In this document: piece by piece, positions 1 to 11,310 of the stretch | How the letters are laid out: every line of letters starts with the position of its first letter | Numbering within the stretch: position 1 is the stretch's first letter | Source of the DNA: Agitococcus lubricus | Lineage (GTDB): Bacteria; Pseudomonadota; Gammaproteobacteria; Pseudomonadales; Moraxellaceae | Assembly: GCF_003051055.1 (NCBI RefSeq) | Contig: NZ_QAON01000010.1 | Span: 62,001-126,000, forward strand | DNA length: 64,000 bases | Direction: 5' to 3' | Program-made: the position numbers and the translations under genes | Notes under the pieces: model-generated | Seen by the model: only the letters and a program-made list of their open reading frames with translations | Told to the model about the DNA's origin: nothing | The model's database searches: none

Positions 1-1
1 C

Positions 2-316
2 AAAACTAAACGTGCCTTAACCTTAAAAGTGAGTGCTTTTCCAGAATACTTACCACCTAAACCGCCCTTAGTGCGTATGCCTGCCGAAGACATGAGTGTT
101 AAGTTTTCGCCATTACCCAATAATCGTATTCAGTTAGAAGCTGAAGGCTATTTTGATGCAGGTGGTACTGTGCCTGCATGGGCAGCTAATTTTGTGCAAC
201 GCAGCGCGCCCTATTCTGTCGTCTTGGGTTTACAACGTATGGTGTCTTTAGATGAATACCGTAAGTCTAAAAAAGCATTGGCTTTCCCAATTTACGATTA
301 CGATGACTACAAATAA
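2..316 (+). CDS. START-domain protein, C-terminal part only (5' end outside window)
   Basis: The reading frame is open from the first bases of the window to TAA at 314-316, so this is the last 104 residues of a longer protein. A GTG at 29 is in frame but is internal. The segment around DAGGTVPAWAANFVQR (roughly residues 53-68 of the visible part), followed by a hydrophobic helix, matches the end of START-like lipid-binding domains, where the C-terminal helix closes the ligand cavity. A second START protein with a signal peptide lies at 36792-37439. The ligand and role cannot be told from this fragment. A strong terminator follows at 380-407. Confidence 0.7.
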   Translation, partial: KTKRALTLKVSAFPEYLPPKPPLVRMPAEDMSVKFSPLPNNRIQLEAEGYFDAGGTVPAWAANFVQRSAPYSVVLGLQRMVSLDEYRKSKKALAFPIYDYDDYK

Positions 317-379
317 TCGATATAGCTTAAGTTTGATACTCCGTGGATAGCCGTCACACCACTATCCTGAGTCATCGAA

Positions 380-407
380 AGGGCGCAATTATTGCGCCCT
401 CGTTTTT
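380..407 (+). terminator. Rho-independent terminator after the START-domain gene
   Basis: AGGGCGCA (380-387) pairs with TGCGCCCT (393-400) around the five bases ATTAT. The arms are perfect and the hairpin is followed by CGTTTTT. It lies between the plus-strand START gene and the 3' end of minus-strand aroE. The T-tract is on the plus-strand side only. Confidence 0.8.
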
Positions 408-482
408 AGCTGGTCACGCTGCACACTTATTAAGATTCGTTGACATTTTAGGTCTGAGCCGTCATCAAAACATCAACAGCTT

Positions 483-1303
483 CTATAACTCTGTACGTAT
501 TTCGGCTAACAGTTTGGCTGTTGGCACACGTATGCCACGCCAAATAAAAAAGCTCTCTGCCGCCTGTTCTATCAACATACCCAAGCCATCTTGTATTTGC
601 GCCCCCTCCGCTTTTGCCCACGCTAAAAAGGGTAAGTCTTTTTTACCATACGCCATATCATACGCACAGGCATTAGCCGCTAATATACCGCGTGCCAAGG
701 GTAAGGATTCACCTGATAACGACGCGGATGAGCCATTAATGATAATATCCACGCTGTCTGCTTGTAACTCAGAAAATGCCAGTGCTTGTATATGACCGTA
801 TGGCTTAAACAGCTCAGCCAATGCCTGTGCCTTAGCGGGTGTCCGATTACAAATACTTAAACTGGCAGGCTGTGCCGCTAATAATACGCCCAACACACCA
901 CGCACTGCGCCACCAGCCCCCACGACTAAAATACGCTTATTGGCTAACTGCCAGCCCAAGTTCTGAGTGATGTCACGGACTAAACCTGTACCATCGGTAT
1001 TATCACCATATAAACGACCGTCTTTTCCTTTCATTAAGGTATTGACTGCCCCTGCTTGCTGTGCACGCAAGGATAACACCTCACTTAAGGCATAGGCCTG
1101 TTCCTTAAAGGGCAAGGTCACATTTAAGCCTTTAGCCTCTGGCTGCGCAAAAAACTGCGCTACGGTCAGGCTAAAGTTATCTAATGGCGACAAAATAGCC
1201 TCATAACTTAAATCTTGCAGTGTACTGGCCGCAAAAGCGCGATGAATACGGGGGGAGCGACTATGGCCTATAGGATTGCCAATCACGGCATAACGGTCTG
1301 TCA

Positions 1304-1304
<1 letters not shown>
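483..1304 (-). CDS. aroE: Shikimate dehydrogenase (NADP+)
   Basis: Reduces 3-dehydroshikimate to shikimate in cytosolic aromatic amino acid synthesis. Seen in the 273-residue product: the substrate-binding NPIGHSRSP near the N-terminus, NVTLPFK with the catalytic lysine, the NADP-binding glycine loop GAGGAVRG, the NRT segment typical of NADP-specific enzymes, and a C-terminal GLGMLIEQAAESF. An in-frame TTG lies four codons upstream, but the ATG at 1304 shares its A with the TAA stop of hemF and has GGGTGG just before it, so that start was chosen. The gene is translationally coupled to hemF, an arrangement also known from Pseudomonas near the origin. Length is normal. Confidence 0.95.
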
Positions 1305-2867
<1,563 letters not shown>

Positions 2868-2876
2868 GACTTACCT

Positions 2877-3995
2877 TTATTTTAGCTGCTCATAACCACC
2901 CGCTACGGTAGCAATTCTGCCTGCTAATTCCAACTCCATTAACAAATTCGCTAAGGTTGCTGCATGCCAATTCCCCTGTTCCATCAAGGCATCAAAAGAC
3001 TGTACTTGCCAACCCAACGTAGCCAACACTTGCTGGGCTTCTGTGCTGATAACATCCTCTGACAATTGCGGCTCTTGACTTGCAGACGTGGGATGAAACT
3101 GTGCTAAACAGCCACCAATTTCCTCTAAAATATGAATAGGCTCTTCAACTAAGGTAGCTCCCTGCCGAATCAAAGCATGACAGCCTCTGGCTTGGACATT
3201 AAACACCGAACTGGGAATTGCCCATACCTCACGATTTTGTTCGGCTGCCAACTGTGCCGTAATTAAAGAGCCACTTTCCAACGCCGCCTCTACCACTAAA
3301 ACGCCCATACTCAAGCCACTGATAATCCGATTACGACGTGGAAAATGGTAGTTTAATGGGGCGGTAAAGGGTAAAAACTCCGAGATAAGCACCCCTTCCT
3401 GTGCCACAATATTTGCTGCCAAGCGTTTATGCTGTCGAGGATAGATATGGGCTAAGCCAGTGCCTAATACCGCCACCGTCATGCCTTGAGCTTCTAAAGC
3501 GGCTTGATGTGCAATACCATCTATGCCCAGTGCTAAACCACTGGTAATTGCCAAACCCTGACTCGCCAAGACCTGAGCAAATTGCGCGGCTAGTTGTTGC
3601 CCTGCTTGTGTCGGACGACGTGTCCCCACCATCGCAATTTGTGGCCAAGACAACGCAGACAAATTACCCTGACAAAATAATAAGGGCGGAGCATTGGCGA
3701 TTTCTTTGAGTAACGGCGGATAGAGGGCATCGTCTGTCAGTAACAGAGAGATGTGTTGCTGCTGGCAATAGTCGGCACTACGGCAAATATCAAGATAGAC
3801 ATCGCCTGTTTGCCTTTGCCATGCCGATAAAAGGGCAAGTATCTTGTCTGAACACCCCAACGGCTGCCACTCTGCCGTACCCGCGCGTAAAGCATGCTCA
3901 GGAGAGCCGAATTGCTTAATCAGTTTTGTCCATAGCGAACACGATTGCTGAACAATATGCCATAAAGCCAGTGCATGGTATGGTGCATCTAACAT
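2877..3995 (-). CDS. dprA: DNA-processing protein DprA
   Basis: Binds incoming single-stranded DNA and loads RecA during natural transformation. The 372-residue product has an N-terminal helical region (about 1-80), a Rossmann-like DprA core with MVGTRRPTQAGQQLA and TSGLALGIDGIAHQAAL, then PRRNRIISGLS and a C-terminal winged-helix-like DML1 region (about 305-372). Length is normal and no frame problem is seen. The ATG at 3995 has AAGGATG upstream. Presence suggests, but does not prove, competence in this organism. Confidence 0.93.
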   Translation of the reverse strand: MLDAPYHALALWHIVQQSCSLWTKLIKQFGSPEHALRAGTAEWQPLGCSDKILALLSAWQRQTGDVYLDICRSADYCQQQHISLLLTDDALYPPLLKEIANAPPLLFCQGNLSALSWPQIAMVGTRRPTQAGQQLAAQFAQVLASQGLAITSGLALGIDGIAHQAALEAQGMTVAVLGTGLAHIYPRQHKRLAANIVAQEGVLISEFLPFTAPLNYHFPRRNRIISGLSMGVLVVEAALESGSLITAQLAAEQNREVWAIPSSVFNVQARGCHALIRQGATLVEEPIHILEEIGGCLAQFHPTSASQEPQLSEDVISTEAQQVLATLGWQVQSFDALMEQGNWHAATLANLLMELELAGRIATVAGGYEQLK

Positions 3996-4010
3996 GTATC
4001 ATCCTTAATA

Positions 4011-4038
4011 CAAAAGGGCTGTCATGGTAGACAGCCCT
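4011..4038 (-). terminator. Terminator of the LysM protein gene
   Basis: AGGGCTGTC (4015-4023) and GACAGCCCT (4030-4038) form a perfect nine-base stem with the loop ATGGTA. Read on the minus strand it is followed by TTTTG, as expected for termination after the LysM gene and before dprA. Confidence 0.75.
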
Positions 4039-4074
4039 ATAAACGCGAGTACTTATGTGTTCACTGATGAGGGA

Positions 4075-5172
4075 TTAATCACCACTGACAGGGGGACGAA
4101 TTTCATCACCCACGGTCACAGGGACGGCAGCTTTTAAGACAATCGCATAACTGACTTTGTCAAAGGTTCTAAATACCATCGCTAAGCCTGCACGCTCAGA
4201 AGGTAAACGAATCAATTCGTCTTTTACGCGGTCGCGTATCACTTCCCCACGTTGATAAATTGCAAAAGTATGACCTTGAGTCACGCCATCACGCTCACCG
4301 CGGTTTAATACAATCACACTGTTTAATCCGCCATTCACTAAAGAAGACAAAATCCGAATAATACGTCCTGATTTGACGTTTACAGGATTACTGGGATAAA
4401 AAATAGGGGTGATTTGACGCTCATCATTAACAAACACACGGTCTTCAATACGTACTTCTTGGGTACTGCGTGTCAGCTGTAAATTAAAGACATCGCCGTT
4501 TTGCGCGGTGATATTGCCCGAGGCAATGTCTTCGGCTTCGTAACCTAAAGGTTCTTTGGTGTCAGGGTCATCATAGCGTAAGCCTTTACGATACACCCCC
4601 ACACTTTGGCCTAACTCTAAGGCTTTACCCCGTACATAGACGGTGTCACCTTGGCCGCTAATTACCCGTTTATTTGCGCCAGACAAGACATAAGGCGCTT
4701 TTTTGAAATCATCTGCCTCTAATACACGGTTATCACTTAAATAAGCACGAATCGCTTGTAAGGGAATAGCAGGAATGGCAACACTGAGTTCTTCGGAACG
4801 AATTTGCGGCGATAGTTTTAAGGAGCCGTCGCCTGTTGCTGTTGCACGGTTATTGAAATTAGCAATCACTTCATCACAACCACCGCCTGTATCTACCGCA
4901 ACGACCGCACGTTGTTCAATGCGACACAACACCAGTTTATCGCCTGGAAAGATAAGGTGTGGGTTACGGATTTGCTGATTGGCTTGCCAAATTTCTGGCC
5001 AACGCCAAGGGTCTTGTAAATAACGGTTGGCAATATCCCATAAGGTATCGCCTTTTTTGACCGTATAACGCTCAGGCGCTGTCTGTTTGACGTCGACAGG
5101 CTTTGTATCCGCCTGTGTAGAAACACTAAACACTGCACCAGCTAATGCTGCTATTAATACCAATTTTTTCAT
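4075..5172 (-). CDS. Secreted LysM-domain protein
   Basis: A 365-residue exported protein with a Sec signal peptide (MKKLVLIAALAGAVFSVSTQA, about residues 1-21) and one LysM peptidoglycan-binding domain (about 36-85: YTVKKGDTLWDIANRYL...IFPGDKLVL). The remainder is a long beta-rich region without a catalytic motif I recognise. Proteins of this architecture sit next to dprA in Pseudomonas and related genera, but their function is not established. A TTG two codons upstream is possible, but ATG at 5172 with AAGGG upstream is the better start. Divergent from def. Confidence 0.85.
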   Translation of the reverse strand: MKKLVLIAALAGAVFSVSTQADTKPVDVKQTAPERYTVKKGDTLWDIANRYLQDPWRWPEIWQANQQIRNPHLIFPGDKLVLCRIEQRAVVAVDTGGGCDEVIANFNNRATATGDGSLKLSPQIRSEELSVAIPAIPLQAIRAYLSDNRVLEADDFKKAPYVLSGANKRVISGQGDTVYVRGKALELGQSVGVYRKGLRYDDPDTKEPLGYEAEDIASGNITAQNGDVFNLQLTRSTQEVRIEDRVFVNDERQITPIFYPSNPVNVKSGRIIRILSSLVNGGLNSVIVLNRGERDGVTQGHTFAIYQRGEVIRDRVKDELIRLPSERAGLAMVFRTFDKVSYAIVLKAAVPVTVGDEIRPPVSGD

Positions 5173-5424
5173 TATCAATTCCCTTCTTGGCGGGACTTAT
5201 GGTCGCAAGTTAACAAGGCCGCTATAATAGACAAAGAATCACGGCGTTCAACGTATACGGCCAACGTTGGTTAAGATTGGAGTATACTTACTCTCAAGCA
5301 AAAAACACGTTGAACCCCTTTTTATGTAAGCCTGAAGATATCTTTGGCTCAATAAACGCACTTTTACAACAAGCTCAAGAGCTTAGCAAGCATTGTTGTA
5401 ATTTAACAGCAGGTAATTCGCATT

Positions 5425-5931
5425 ATGGCAAAACTTCCAATTTTGCACTTTCCTGACCCTCGTTTAAGAACGAAGGCCAAACCTGTGTCGGTTGTGGATG
5501 ATAACATCCGCCAACTGGCTAATGATATGCTAGAAACGATGTATGATGCACCTGGAATTGGTTTGGCAGCATCACAAGTGAATCACCATATTCGTTTAGT
5601 GGTGATTGATATTAGCGAAGATAAAAGCCAACCCTTAATATTTATCAACCCCGAAATTACCCCTCTCACCGACGAAAAAGCACCTTATGAGGAGGGCTGT
5701 CTGTCTGTGCCGAGTGTTTACGACACCATAGACCGCCCCAAACGCATTTTAGTCAAGGCTTTAGATGTCAATGGTCAACCCTTTCAGCTTGAGGCTGACG
5801 GTTTACTCGCCGTTTGTCTACAGCACGAGCTTGACCATTTGGAGGGTAAACTGTTTGTCGATTATTTGTCGCCATTAAAACGACAACGTATCAAAACCAA
5901 ATTACAGAAAATGCAAAAACAACAGGCGTGA
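5425..5931 (+). CDS. def: Peptide deformylase
   Basis: Removes the N-formyl group from nascent proteins; a cytosolic metalloenzyme. All three motifs are present in the 168-residue product: GIGLAASQ (44-51), EGCLS with metal-ligand C92 (90-94), and QHELDH (133-138) with H134 and H138 and the catalytic glutamate. It precedes fmt, the usual pairing of formylation and deformylation. The 246-bp gap to the divergent LysM gene must hold promoters for both, but no convincing -35/-10 pair could be chosen. Confidence 0.96.
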   Translation: MAKLPILHFPDPRLRTKAKPVSVVDDNIRQLANDMLETMYDAPGIGLAASQVNHHIRLVVIDISEDKSQPLIFINPEITPLTDEKAPYEEGCLSVPSVYDTIDRPKRILVKALDVNGQPFQLEADGLLAVCLQHELDHLEGKLFVDYLSPLKRQRIKTKLQKMQKQQA

Positions 5932-5982
5932 TTCGGTAGCACCGCACCCTGAGTTTTTTGTTATTATTGAACACAACTGATT

Positions 5983-6003
5983 GATGGGTTGAGACAACCC
6001 ATC
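5983..6003. repeat. Intergenic palindrome, ATGGGTT family, copy 1
   Basis: GATGGGTT (5983-5990), GAGAC, AACCCATC (5996-6003): perfect eight-base arms, followed by CTAC. The same arms recur at 20537-20561 and, as CATGGGTT/AACCCATG, at 39157-39181. Here the loop is shorter (five bases rather than nine). Confidence 0.7.
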
Positions 6004-6026
6004 CTACATGTCTGAGGTTTATTTTC

Positions 6027-6992
6027 TTGGCCAGTCCCCTGCGTATCCTCTTTGCTGGTACACCTGTCTTTGCGGCAGAATCTTTACGTGCAATCTTACA
6101 TACTCAACATGAAGTCGTTGGCGTTTATACCCAACCAGACCGCCCTGTGGGTCGTGGCCGAGAACTCAAACCCAGCCCTGTGAAAGAACTAGCCCTCGCT
6201 CGTCAGCTTCCTATTTTTCAGCCAGCTTCTTTACGTGATAGCCAAGCTCAAGCCGAATTAGCGGAATTAGATGCCGATATTATGGTGGTCGCCGCTTATG
6301 GTTTAATTTTACCTAAAGCCGTCCTTAATACCCCTCGTTTGGGTTGTATTAACGTTCATGGTTCTTTGTTACCGCGTTGGCGTGGTGCTGCGCCCATTCA
6401 ACGCGCAATTTTGACAGGTGACAAAGAAACTGGCATCACCATTATGCAAATGGATGAAGGTTTGGACACAGGTGCAATGCTTTATAAAATGGCTTGTCCT
6501 ATTTCTGAGCATGATACCTCTGCCAGTTTACATGACCGCTTAGCTCTGCTGGGTGGTGATGCTTTATTGACGGTACTAGAGGCGATTGAACACGATGAAC
6601 CCTTTGCACCCGAAGCCCAAGATAATCAATTAGCCACGTATGCCGCAAAACTGACAAAAGAAGAAGGCTTAATTAATTGGTCTTTATCTGCGCTACAAAT
6701 TAGTCGCGCGATTCGTGCGTTTAATCCGTGGCCTGTTTGTTATACCACGGCTCAAGGCCAAACCATTCGACTTTGGCAAGGCCACCGTGTTCATGGTCAG
6801 CAAACTACTGCCCCTGCGGGTATGATTATTAAAGCCGATAAACAAGGTTTGTGGGTGGCCGCTGGCGATGGTGAGGTCATTGCGATTGACACCTTACAGT
6901 TGCCTAATGGTAAAGCCTTGGCGTTTAATGACGTCCTCAATTCACGTAAAGAGTTGTTCCAAGTGGGGACGAGCTTAGGCCGACCCGCATGA
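6027..6992 (+). CDS. fmt: Methionyl-tRNA formyltransferase
   Basis: Formylates initiator Met-tRNA using 10-formyltetrahydrofolate. Seen in 321 residues: LRILFAGTPVFAAE at the N-terminus, SLLPRWRGAAPIQRA of the folate-binding active site, TGITIMQMDEGLDTGAML, and a C-terminal domain with INW and RAFNPWP. The start is TTG at 6027 with GAGGT about nine bases upstream. No in-frame ATG or GTG gives the usual N-terminus, so a non-ATG start seems real. The stop overlaps the rsmB start by four bases. Confidence 0.95.
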   Translation: MASPLRILFAGTPVFAAESLRAILHTQHEVVGVYTQPDRPVGRGRELKPSPVKELALARQLPIFQPASLRDSQAQAELAELDADIMVVAAYGLILPKAVLNTPRLGCINVHGSLLPRWRGAAPIQRAILTGDKETGITIMQMDEGLDTGAMLYKMACPISEHDTSASLHDRLALLGGDALLTVLEAIEHDEPFAPEAQDNQLATYAAKLTKEEGLINWSLSALQISRAIRAFNPWPVCYTTAQGQTIRLWQGHRVHGQQTTAPAGMIIKADKQGLWVAAGDGEVIAIDTLQLPNGKALAFNDVLNSRKELFQVGTSLGRPA

Positions 6993-8287
6993 AGCCGTTG
7001 AATATACGTGCTTTAGCCGCACAAGCGATAATGCCTGTGATTGCACAAGGTATGTCGCTTAATCAATCATTACCTGCCATTCAACAACGCTGTGCAGAAC
7101 GAGACCGCCCACTGCTACAAAGCTTGGTATATGGGACAGTGCGTGAATGGTTTTATTTACAAGCTCTCATTAAACGTTTAGTGCCTAAACCGATTAAAGA
7201 AGACGCTGCTTTAGTGGTATTAAGTCTGGGCTTATACCAATTATTACGCACACGTGTCCCCACGCATGCCGCGATTGGCGAAACAGTAGAAGCCTGCAAA
7301 CAATTAGGTTTTAACGCACAAGCTGGCTTTGTTAATGCGGTATTACGCCGCTTTAGCCAAGAACACGAAAATCTGTGTACACAAGTGACACATGAACAAC
7401 ACGCTCACCCTCATTGGTTGGTAAAACAACTCCGCAAAGACTGGCCCAAAGCGGTTGAGCAAATTTTAGCGGCCAACAATCACCCTGCTGCTCTGACTTT
7501 ACGCGTGAATCAGCGCAAAATCAGCCGTGAAGCGTATTTAGCCTTATTAGCAGAACAACAAATTGCCGCCGAAGTTTGTCAGTTTTCGCCTGTCGGTGTA
7601 CGTCTTAGCGAATTACACGATGTCACCCGTTTGCCTTTATATGCCGAAGGTGGATTTTCGGTGCAAGATGAATCCGCTCAACTCGCCGCCTTATTATTAA
7701 ATCCTGCACCCCATTCAGTAGTGTTGGATGCCTGTGCTGCGCCTGCGGGCAAAACCGCACACTTGTTAGAACAAGCGGATTATCAATTACTGATGGCGAT
7801 TGATAGCGAAGCACAACGTGTACAGCGTATGCACGAAAATCTTAGCCGTTTACAACTCAATTTTCCTTATGTACAGGTATTAAAGGCTGATGCTAGCCGC
7901 CCAGATACATGGGCAAATCATCAACAATTCGATGCGATTTTATTAGATGCCCCTTGTACGGCAACAGGCGTTATTCGTCGTCACCCCGATATTAAATTAT
8001 TACGTAAAGCCACCGACGTAGAACAAACCGTTGACTTACAACGGCAAATTTTACGGGCTTTGTGGCCAACCCTCAAAGTCGGTGGCCGCTTGTTATATGC
8101 GACTTGCTCGGTATTAAAAGCAGAAAACGAATATCAAATTAAAGCCTTTTTACAAGACACACCTAATGCTAAAGAAATTCCACTCAAAGGCTATTGGGGG
8201 GATGCACGCACCCACGGTCGGCAAATTTTGCCCAAAATTAAGGGCGGTGATGGCTTTTATTATGCCTTGTTAGAAAAAACGGCTTAA
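6989..8287 (+). CDS. rsmB: 16S rRNA (cytosine-967 C5) methyltransferase
   Basis: Methylates C967 of 16S rRNA. The 432-residue protein has an N-terminal NusB-like RNA-binding domain (about 1-140) and a SAM-dependent methyltransferase domain with DACAAPAGKT (SAM loop), DAPCTATGVIRRHPDIK (catalytic cysteine) and LYATCSVLKAEN (second cysteine). The ATG is inside the fmt stop (ATGA), so translation is coupled. Order rsmB-fmt-def follows the conserved gammaproteobacterial cluster. Confidence 0.95.
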   Translation: MKPLNIRALAAQAIMPVIAQGMSLNQSLPAIQQRCAERDRPLLQSLVYGTVREWFYLQALIKRLVPKPIKEDAALVVLSLGLYQLLRTRVPTHAAIGETVEACKQLGFNAQAGFVNAVLRRFSQEHENLCTQVTHEQHAHPHWLVKQLRKDWPKAVEQILAANNHPAALTLRVNQRKISREAYLALLAEQQIAAEVCQFSPVGVRLSELHDVTRLPLYAEGGFSVQDESAQLAALLLNPAPHSVVLDACAAPAGKTAHLLEQADYQLLMAIDSEAQRVQRMHENLSRLQLNFPYVQVLKADASRPDTWANHQQFDAILLDAPCTATGVIRRHPDIKLLRKATDVEQTVDLQRQILRALWPTLKVGGRLLYATCSVLKAENEYQIKAFLQDTPNAKEIPLKGYWGDARTHGRQILPKIKGGDGFYYALLEKTA

Positions 8288-8289
8288 CT

Positions 8290-8379
8290 ATGTTTTTACT
8301 GATTGAAATTGGCTTTATCGTTTTAGTCTTTGGCGGACTTGCCTTGTTGGTATGGTACAAAAGCCGCGATACCGAGTAA
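8290..8379 (+). CDS. Possible 29-residue single-pass membrane peptide
   Basis: Two bases after the rsmB stop, ATG at 8290 opens a 29-codon frame ending in TAA (8377-8379). The product begins MFLLIEIGFIVLVFGGLALL and ends VWYKSRDTE: one strongly hydrophobic helix with a positive then acidic tail. The composition is typical of genuine small membrane proteins, and the tight position behind rsmB allows translational coupling. There is no clear Shine-Dalgarno sequence, and I recognise no family. Confidence 0.45.
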   Translation: MFLLIEIGFIVLVFGGLALLVWYKSRDTE

Positions 8380-8395
8380 GATTAGCTGATAGATT

Positions 8396-8429
8396 GCCTG
8401 TGAACGGTTTACAGGCTTCAAACGAAGCC
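8396..8429. repeat. Two overlapping, mutually exclusive hairpins
   Basis: GCCTGT (8396-8401) can pair with ACAGGC (8411-8416), while GGCTTC (8414-8419) can pair with GAAGCC (8424-8429). Because both use 8414-8416, only one can form at a time. There is no T-tract, so termination is not clear. The remaining sequence up to ppc (8430-8630) shows no convincing gene. Confidence 0.4.
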
Positions 8430-8630
8430 GTCGGCAAGCAGTATGCGCCCTTGTTTCCCCTAAGCCTCAGCCTCAGGATTCGTTTTGAGGCGAACTTGTT
8501 GCTCTTTGCGTGTTTGGAGTAAGCAAAATAAAACCCCATCAGCGACACAGAGTCCGCACTAAAATGACGACAGACAGCCTCAAAAAATCTGTTAATATCG
8601 GGTAGATTCCACCGCATTGGAGAGCATGTG

Positions 8631-11303
8631 ATGAACTCGACCGATATCCATGCACCACTACGTCACGATATTCGTCTCATGGGCAAATTATTAGGCGATA
8701 CCTTACGCCAACAGGTTGGCCAAGCACTTTATGACAAAGTAGAAGCCATTCGTTCGCTTGCCAAACAAGCACGTGACGGGGATATACAAGCAACCCAAAC
8801 GCTCAACACCGTATTAGCTTCCCTCAATGATGAAGAACTGTTACCCGTCGCCCGTGCGTTTACACATTTTTTGAACTTAGCCAATATCGCCGAACAATAC
8901 CATAGTGTACGACTGGCACGCACAGGCCAAGACCTTGCCGAAACCACACTTGGCTCACTCAATGAGTTATTTCCACGCCTCAAACAGCAACAAATTAGCC
9001 CTGAGCAACTTTGGCACGCTATACAATCTCTAGACATTGAACTGGTATTAACAGCACACCCCACTGAAGTCAGCCGCCGTACTCTGATTCAAAAATATGA
9101 CCATATCAGTGCCTGTTTAGAGCAACTAGATTCCGTCCATTTGACGACCTATGAGCGCGAACGTATCTTAGATAGGCTAAAAAACCATATTGTTGGCGCA
9201 TGGCGTACCGATGAAATTCGTCAGCAACGCCCCACACCCATTGATGAGGCCAAATGGGGATTTACGGCTATTGAACAAACCCTTTGGCATGCTATTCCTC
9301 AATTTCTACGTCAACTTGATAAGTCGGTATTTCAATATACAGGTCGACACATTCCCCTCACTCATGCACCGATTCGTTTTGCCTCATGGATGGGGGGTGA
9401 TAGGGACGGTAATCCCAACGTCACGCACAGCGTGACGGAAGAAGTTTTATTATTAGCACGTTGGCAAGCGGCTGATTTGTATTGGCAAGACCTTGATAAC
9501 TTACGTGCCGACCTGTCGATGGCAGACTGCGATGAGGTATTACGTCAAAGTGTAGGACCAGATTGTCGAGAACCTTACCGAGAAGTGCTACGTCATGTAC
9601 GTGACCGCGTTGCACAAACACGGGAGGCGATTAGCGCGCGTCTGCGGGGAGAGCGTATTGATGATGCCGATTGTTATTTAACGTCAGAGACTCTCCTCAC
9701 ACCATTGCAAGACTGTCACCGTTCCTTAGTGGCTTGTAATATGGCCAACATTGCAAATGCAGAACTCAGCGATATCATTCGACGTATTGCCTGTTTTGGC
9801 ACAGCACTGGTCAAGTTAGATATTCGCCAAGAGTCTGGCCGCCATACCGCTGTTTTAGAAGCCATTACCCAATATTTACAACTGGGTCATTACCAAACAT
9901 GGACAGAGAACGAAAAACAGGCTTTTTTACTCAAAGAACTCACTAATCCACGCCCATTACTGGCCAAACAAATCGCTCTCAACGACTACCCTGCCCTCGC
10001 TGCTGAGGATGTCCAAGAAGTGCTCAATACCTTTAATATGCTGGCGCGTCAGCCTGCCGATGCCTTGGGTGCGTATATTATTTCTATGGCCAAGCAACCC
10101 AGTGATATTTTGGCGGTGATGTTATTGCAAAAAGAAGCAGGTATATGCCACCCCTTGCGGGTGGTTCCGCTGTTTGAAACCCTTGCCGACCTTGATAATG
10201 CTGCACCTTGTTTAGAGCAACTCCTCAACATCGAGTGGTACAAGACACACATCGCAGGCCAACAGGAAATTATGATTGGCTACTCTGACTCTGCCAAAGA
10301 TGCAGGCTTTCTCAGTGCGAGTTGGGCGCAGTATAGAGCACAAGAACAACTGACCGCCGTCGCGCAGCGTCATGGGATTCAACTGACGCTATTTCATGGT
10401 CGCGGCGGCTCTATTAGTCGTGGCGGAGCACCGACACATCAAGCCTTATTGTCCCAACCACCACAATCTATTCAAGGCAAAATTCGGGTCACTGAACAAG
10501 GCGAAATGATTCGCTTTAAGTTTGGTATGCTCGGTATTGCTTTGCGCCATTTAGAGTTATATACCGCCGCCACCTTAGAAGCAACGCTGTTACCTCCACC
10601 TGCGGCCAAACCCGAATGGCGGCAACTGATGGACAACATGACGCAAATTTCTTTTGCGGTGTACAAAGAAACGGTGCGTGATACCCCCGACTTTATTCGT
10701 TATTTACGCACGGTAACCCCCGAATTAGAGTTACAAATGTTACCCTTAGGCTCACGCCCTGCACGTCGGCATAGTGCAGGCGGGATTGAATCTTTACGCG
10801 CTATTCCTTGGGTATTTGCATGGACACAAGTACGCTTGATGCTGCCTGCATGGTTGGGGACAGGACGTGCCTTAGCCAGTGTGATGCAAACAGGTAATAC
10901 CCAAACACTACAGGAGATGCGTCAGGACTGGCCGTATTTTCAGACCGTACTTGCCATGCTAGAAATGGTGTTAGCCAAGGCGGATGCCGCCATTACACAA
11001 CATTACGAACAACAATTAACACATGACCCGACATTGCATCAGTTAGGTGGATTATTACGCGCCCGCTTAGCCAAGACTGTCCATATCTTATTAACGCTCA
11101 CCACAGAGACCGAATTACTGAGCCAATCACCCTTACTCAAACGCTCACTCACGGTACGTACGCCCTATATTTTACCTTTACATATGTTACAAGCAGAACT
11201 CATGAGGCGTCGACGTAGTACGGGTCAAGCAATCACCCCTTATGACCATGCATTAATGATTAGTATTGCAGGTATCGCTGCTGGTTTAAGAAACACGGGT
11301 TAA
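8631..11303 (+). CDS. ppc: Phosphoenolpyruvate carboxylase
   Basis: Adds bicarbonate to PEP to form oxaloacetate, refilling the TCA cycle. The 890-residue enzyme carries LTAHPTEVSRRTL with the catalytic histidine at about 143, the FHGRGGSISRGG loop, PWVFAWTQVRLMLPAWLGTG and the near-universal C-terminal RNTG. GTG at 8628 precedes ATG at 8631. GGAG at 8619-8622 suits the ATG better (eight-base spacing). The next gene begins seven bases after the stop and is probably co-transcribed. Confidence 0.96.
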   Translation: MNSTDIHAPLRHDIRLMGKLLGDTLRQQVGQALYDKVEAIRSLAKQARDGDIQATQTLNTVLASLNDEELLPVARAFTHFLNLANIAEQYHSVRLARTGQDLAETTLGSLNELFPRLKQQQISPEQLWHAIQSLDIELVLTAHPTEVSRRTLIQKYDHISACLEQLDSVHLTTYERERILDRLKNHIVGAWRTDEIRQQRPTPIDEAKWGFTAIEQTLWHAIPQFLRQLDKSVFQYTGRHIPLTHAPIRFASWMGGDRDGNPNVTHSVTEEVLLLARWQAADLYWQDLDNLRADLSMADCDEVLRQSVGPDCREPYREVLRHVRDRVAQTREAISARLRGERIDDADCYLTSETLLTPLQDCHRSLVACNMANIANAELSDIIRRIACFGTALVKLDIRQESGRHTAVLEAITQYLQLGHYQTWTENEKQAFLLKELTNPRPLLAKQIALNDYPALAAEDVQEVLNTFNMLARQPADALGAYIISMAKQPSDILAVMLLQKEAGICHPLRVVPLFETLADLDNAAPCLEQLLNIEWYKTHIAGQQEIMIGYSDSAKDAGFLSASWAQYRAQEQLTAVAQRHGIQLTLFHGRGGSISRGGAPTHQALLSQPPQSIQGKIRVTEQGEMIRFKFGMLGIALRHLELYTAATLEATLLPPPAAKPEWRQLMDNMTQISFAVYKETVRDTPDFIRYLRTVTPELELQMLPLGSRPARRHSAGGIESLRAIPWVFAWTQVRLMLPAWLGTGRALASVMQTGNTQTLQEMRQDWPYFQTVLAMLEMVLAKADAAITQHYEQQLTHDPTLHQLGGLLRARLAKTVHILLTLTTETELLSQSPLLKRSLTVRTPYILPLHMLQAELMRRRRSTGQAITPYDHALMISIAGIAAGLRNTG

Positions 11304-11310
11304 GTCAGGC

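Noticed and set aside
343-795. Plus-strand frame of 150 codons
   Set aside because: Lies antisense to the well-supported aroE and has no recognisable domain.
8315-8617. Minus-strand frame of 100 codons before ppc
   Set aside because: Overlaps the small peptide frame and hairpins, no ribosome site and no domain. It may be a repeat-derived frame rather than a gene.
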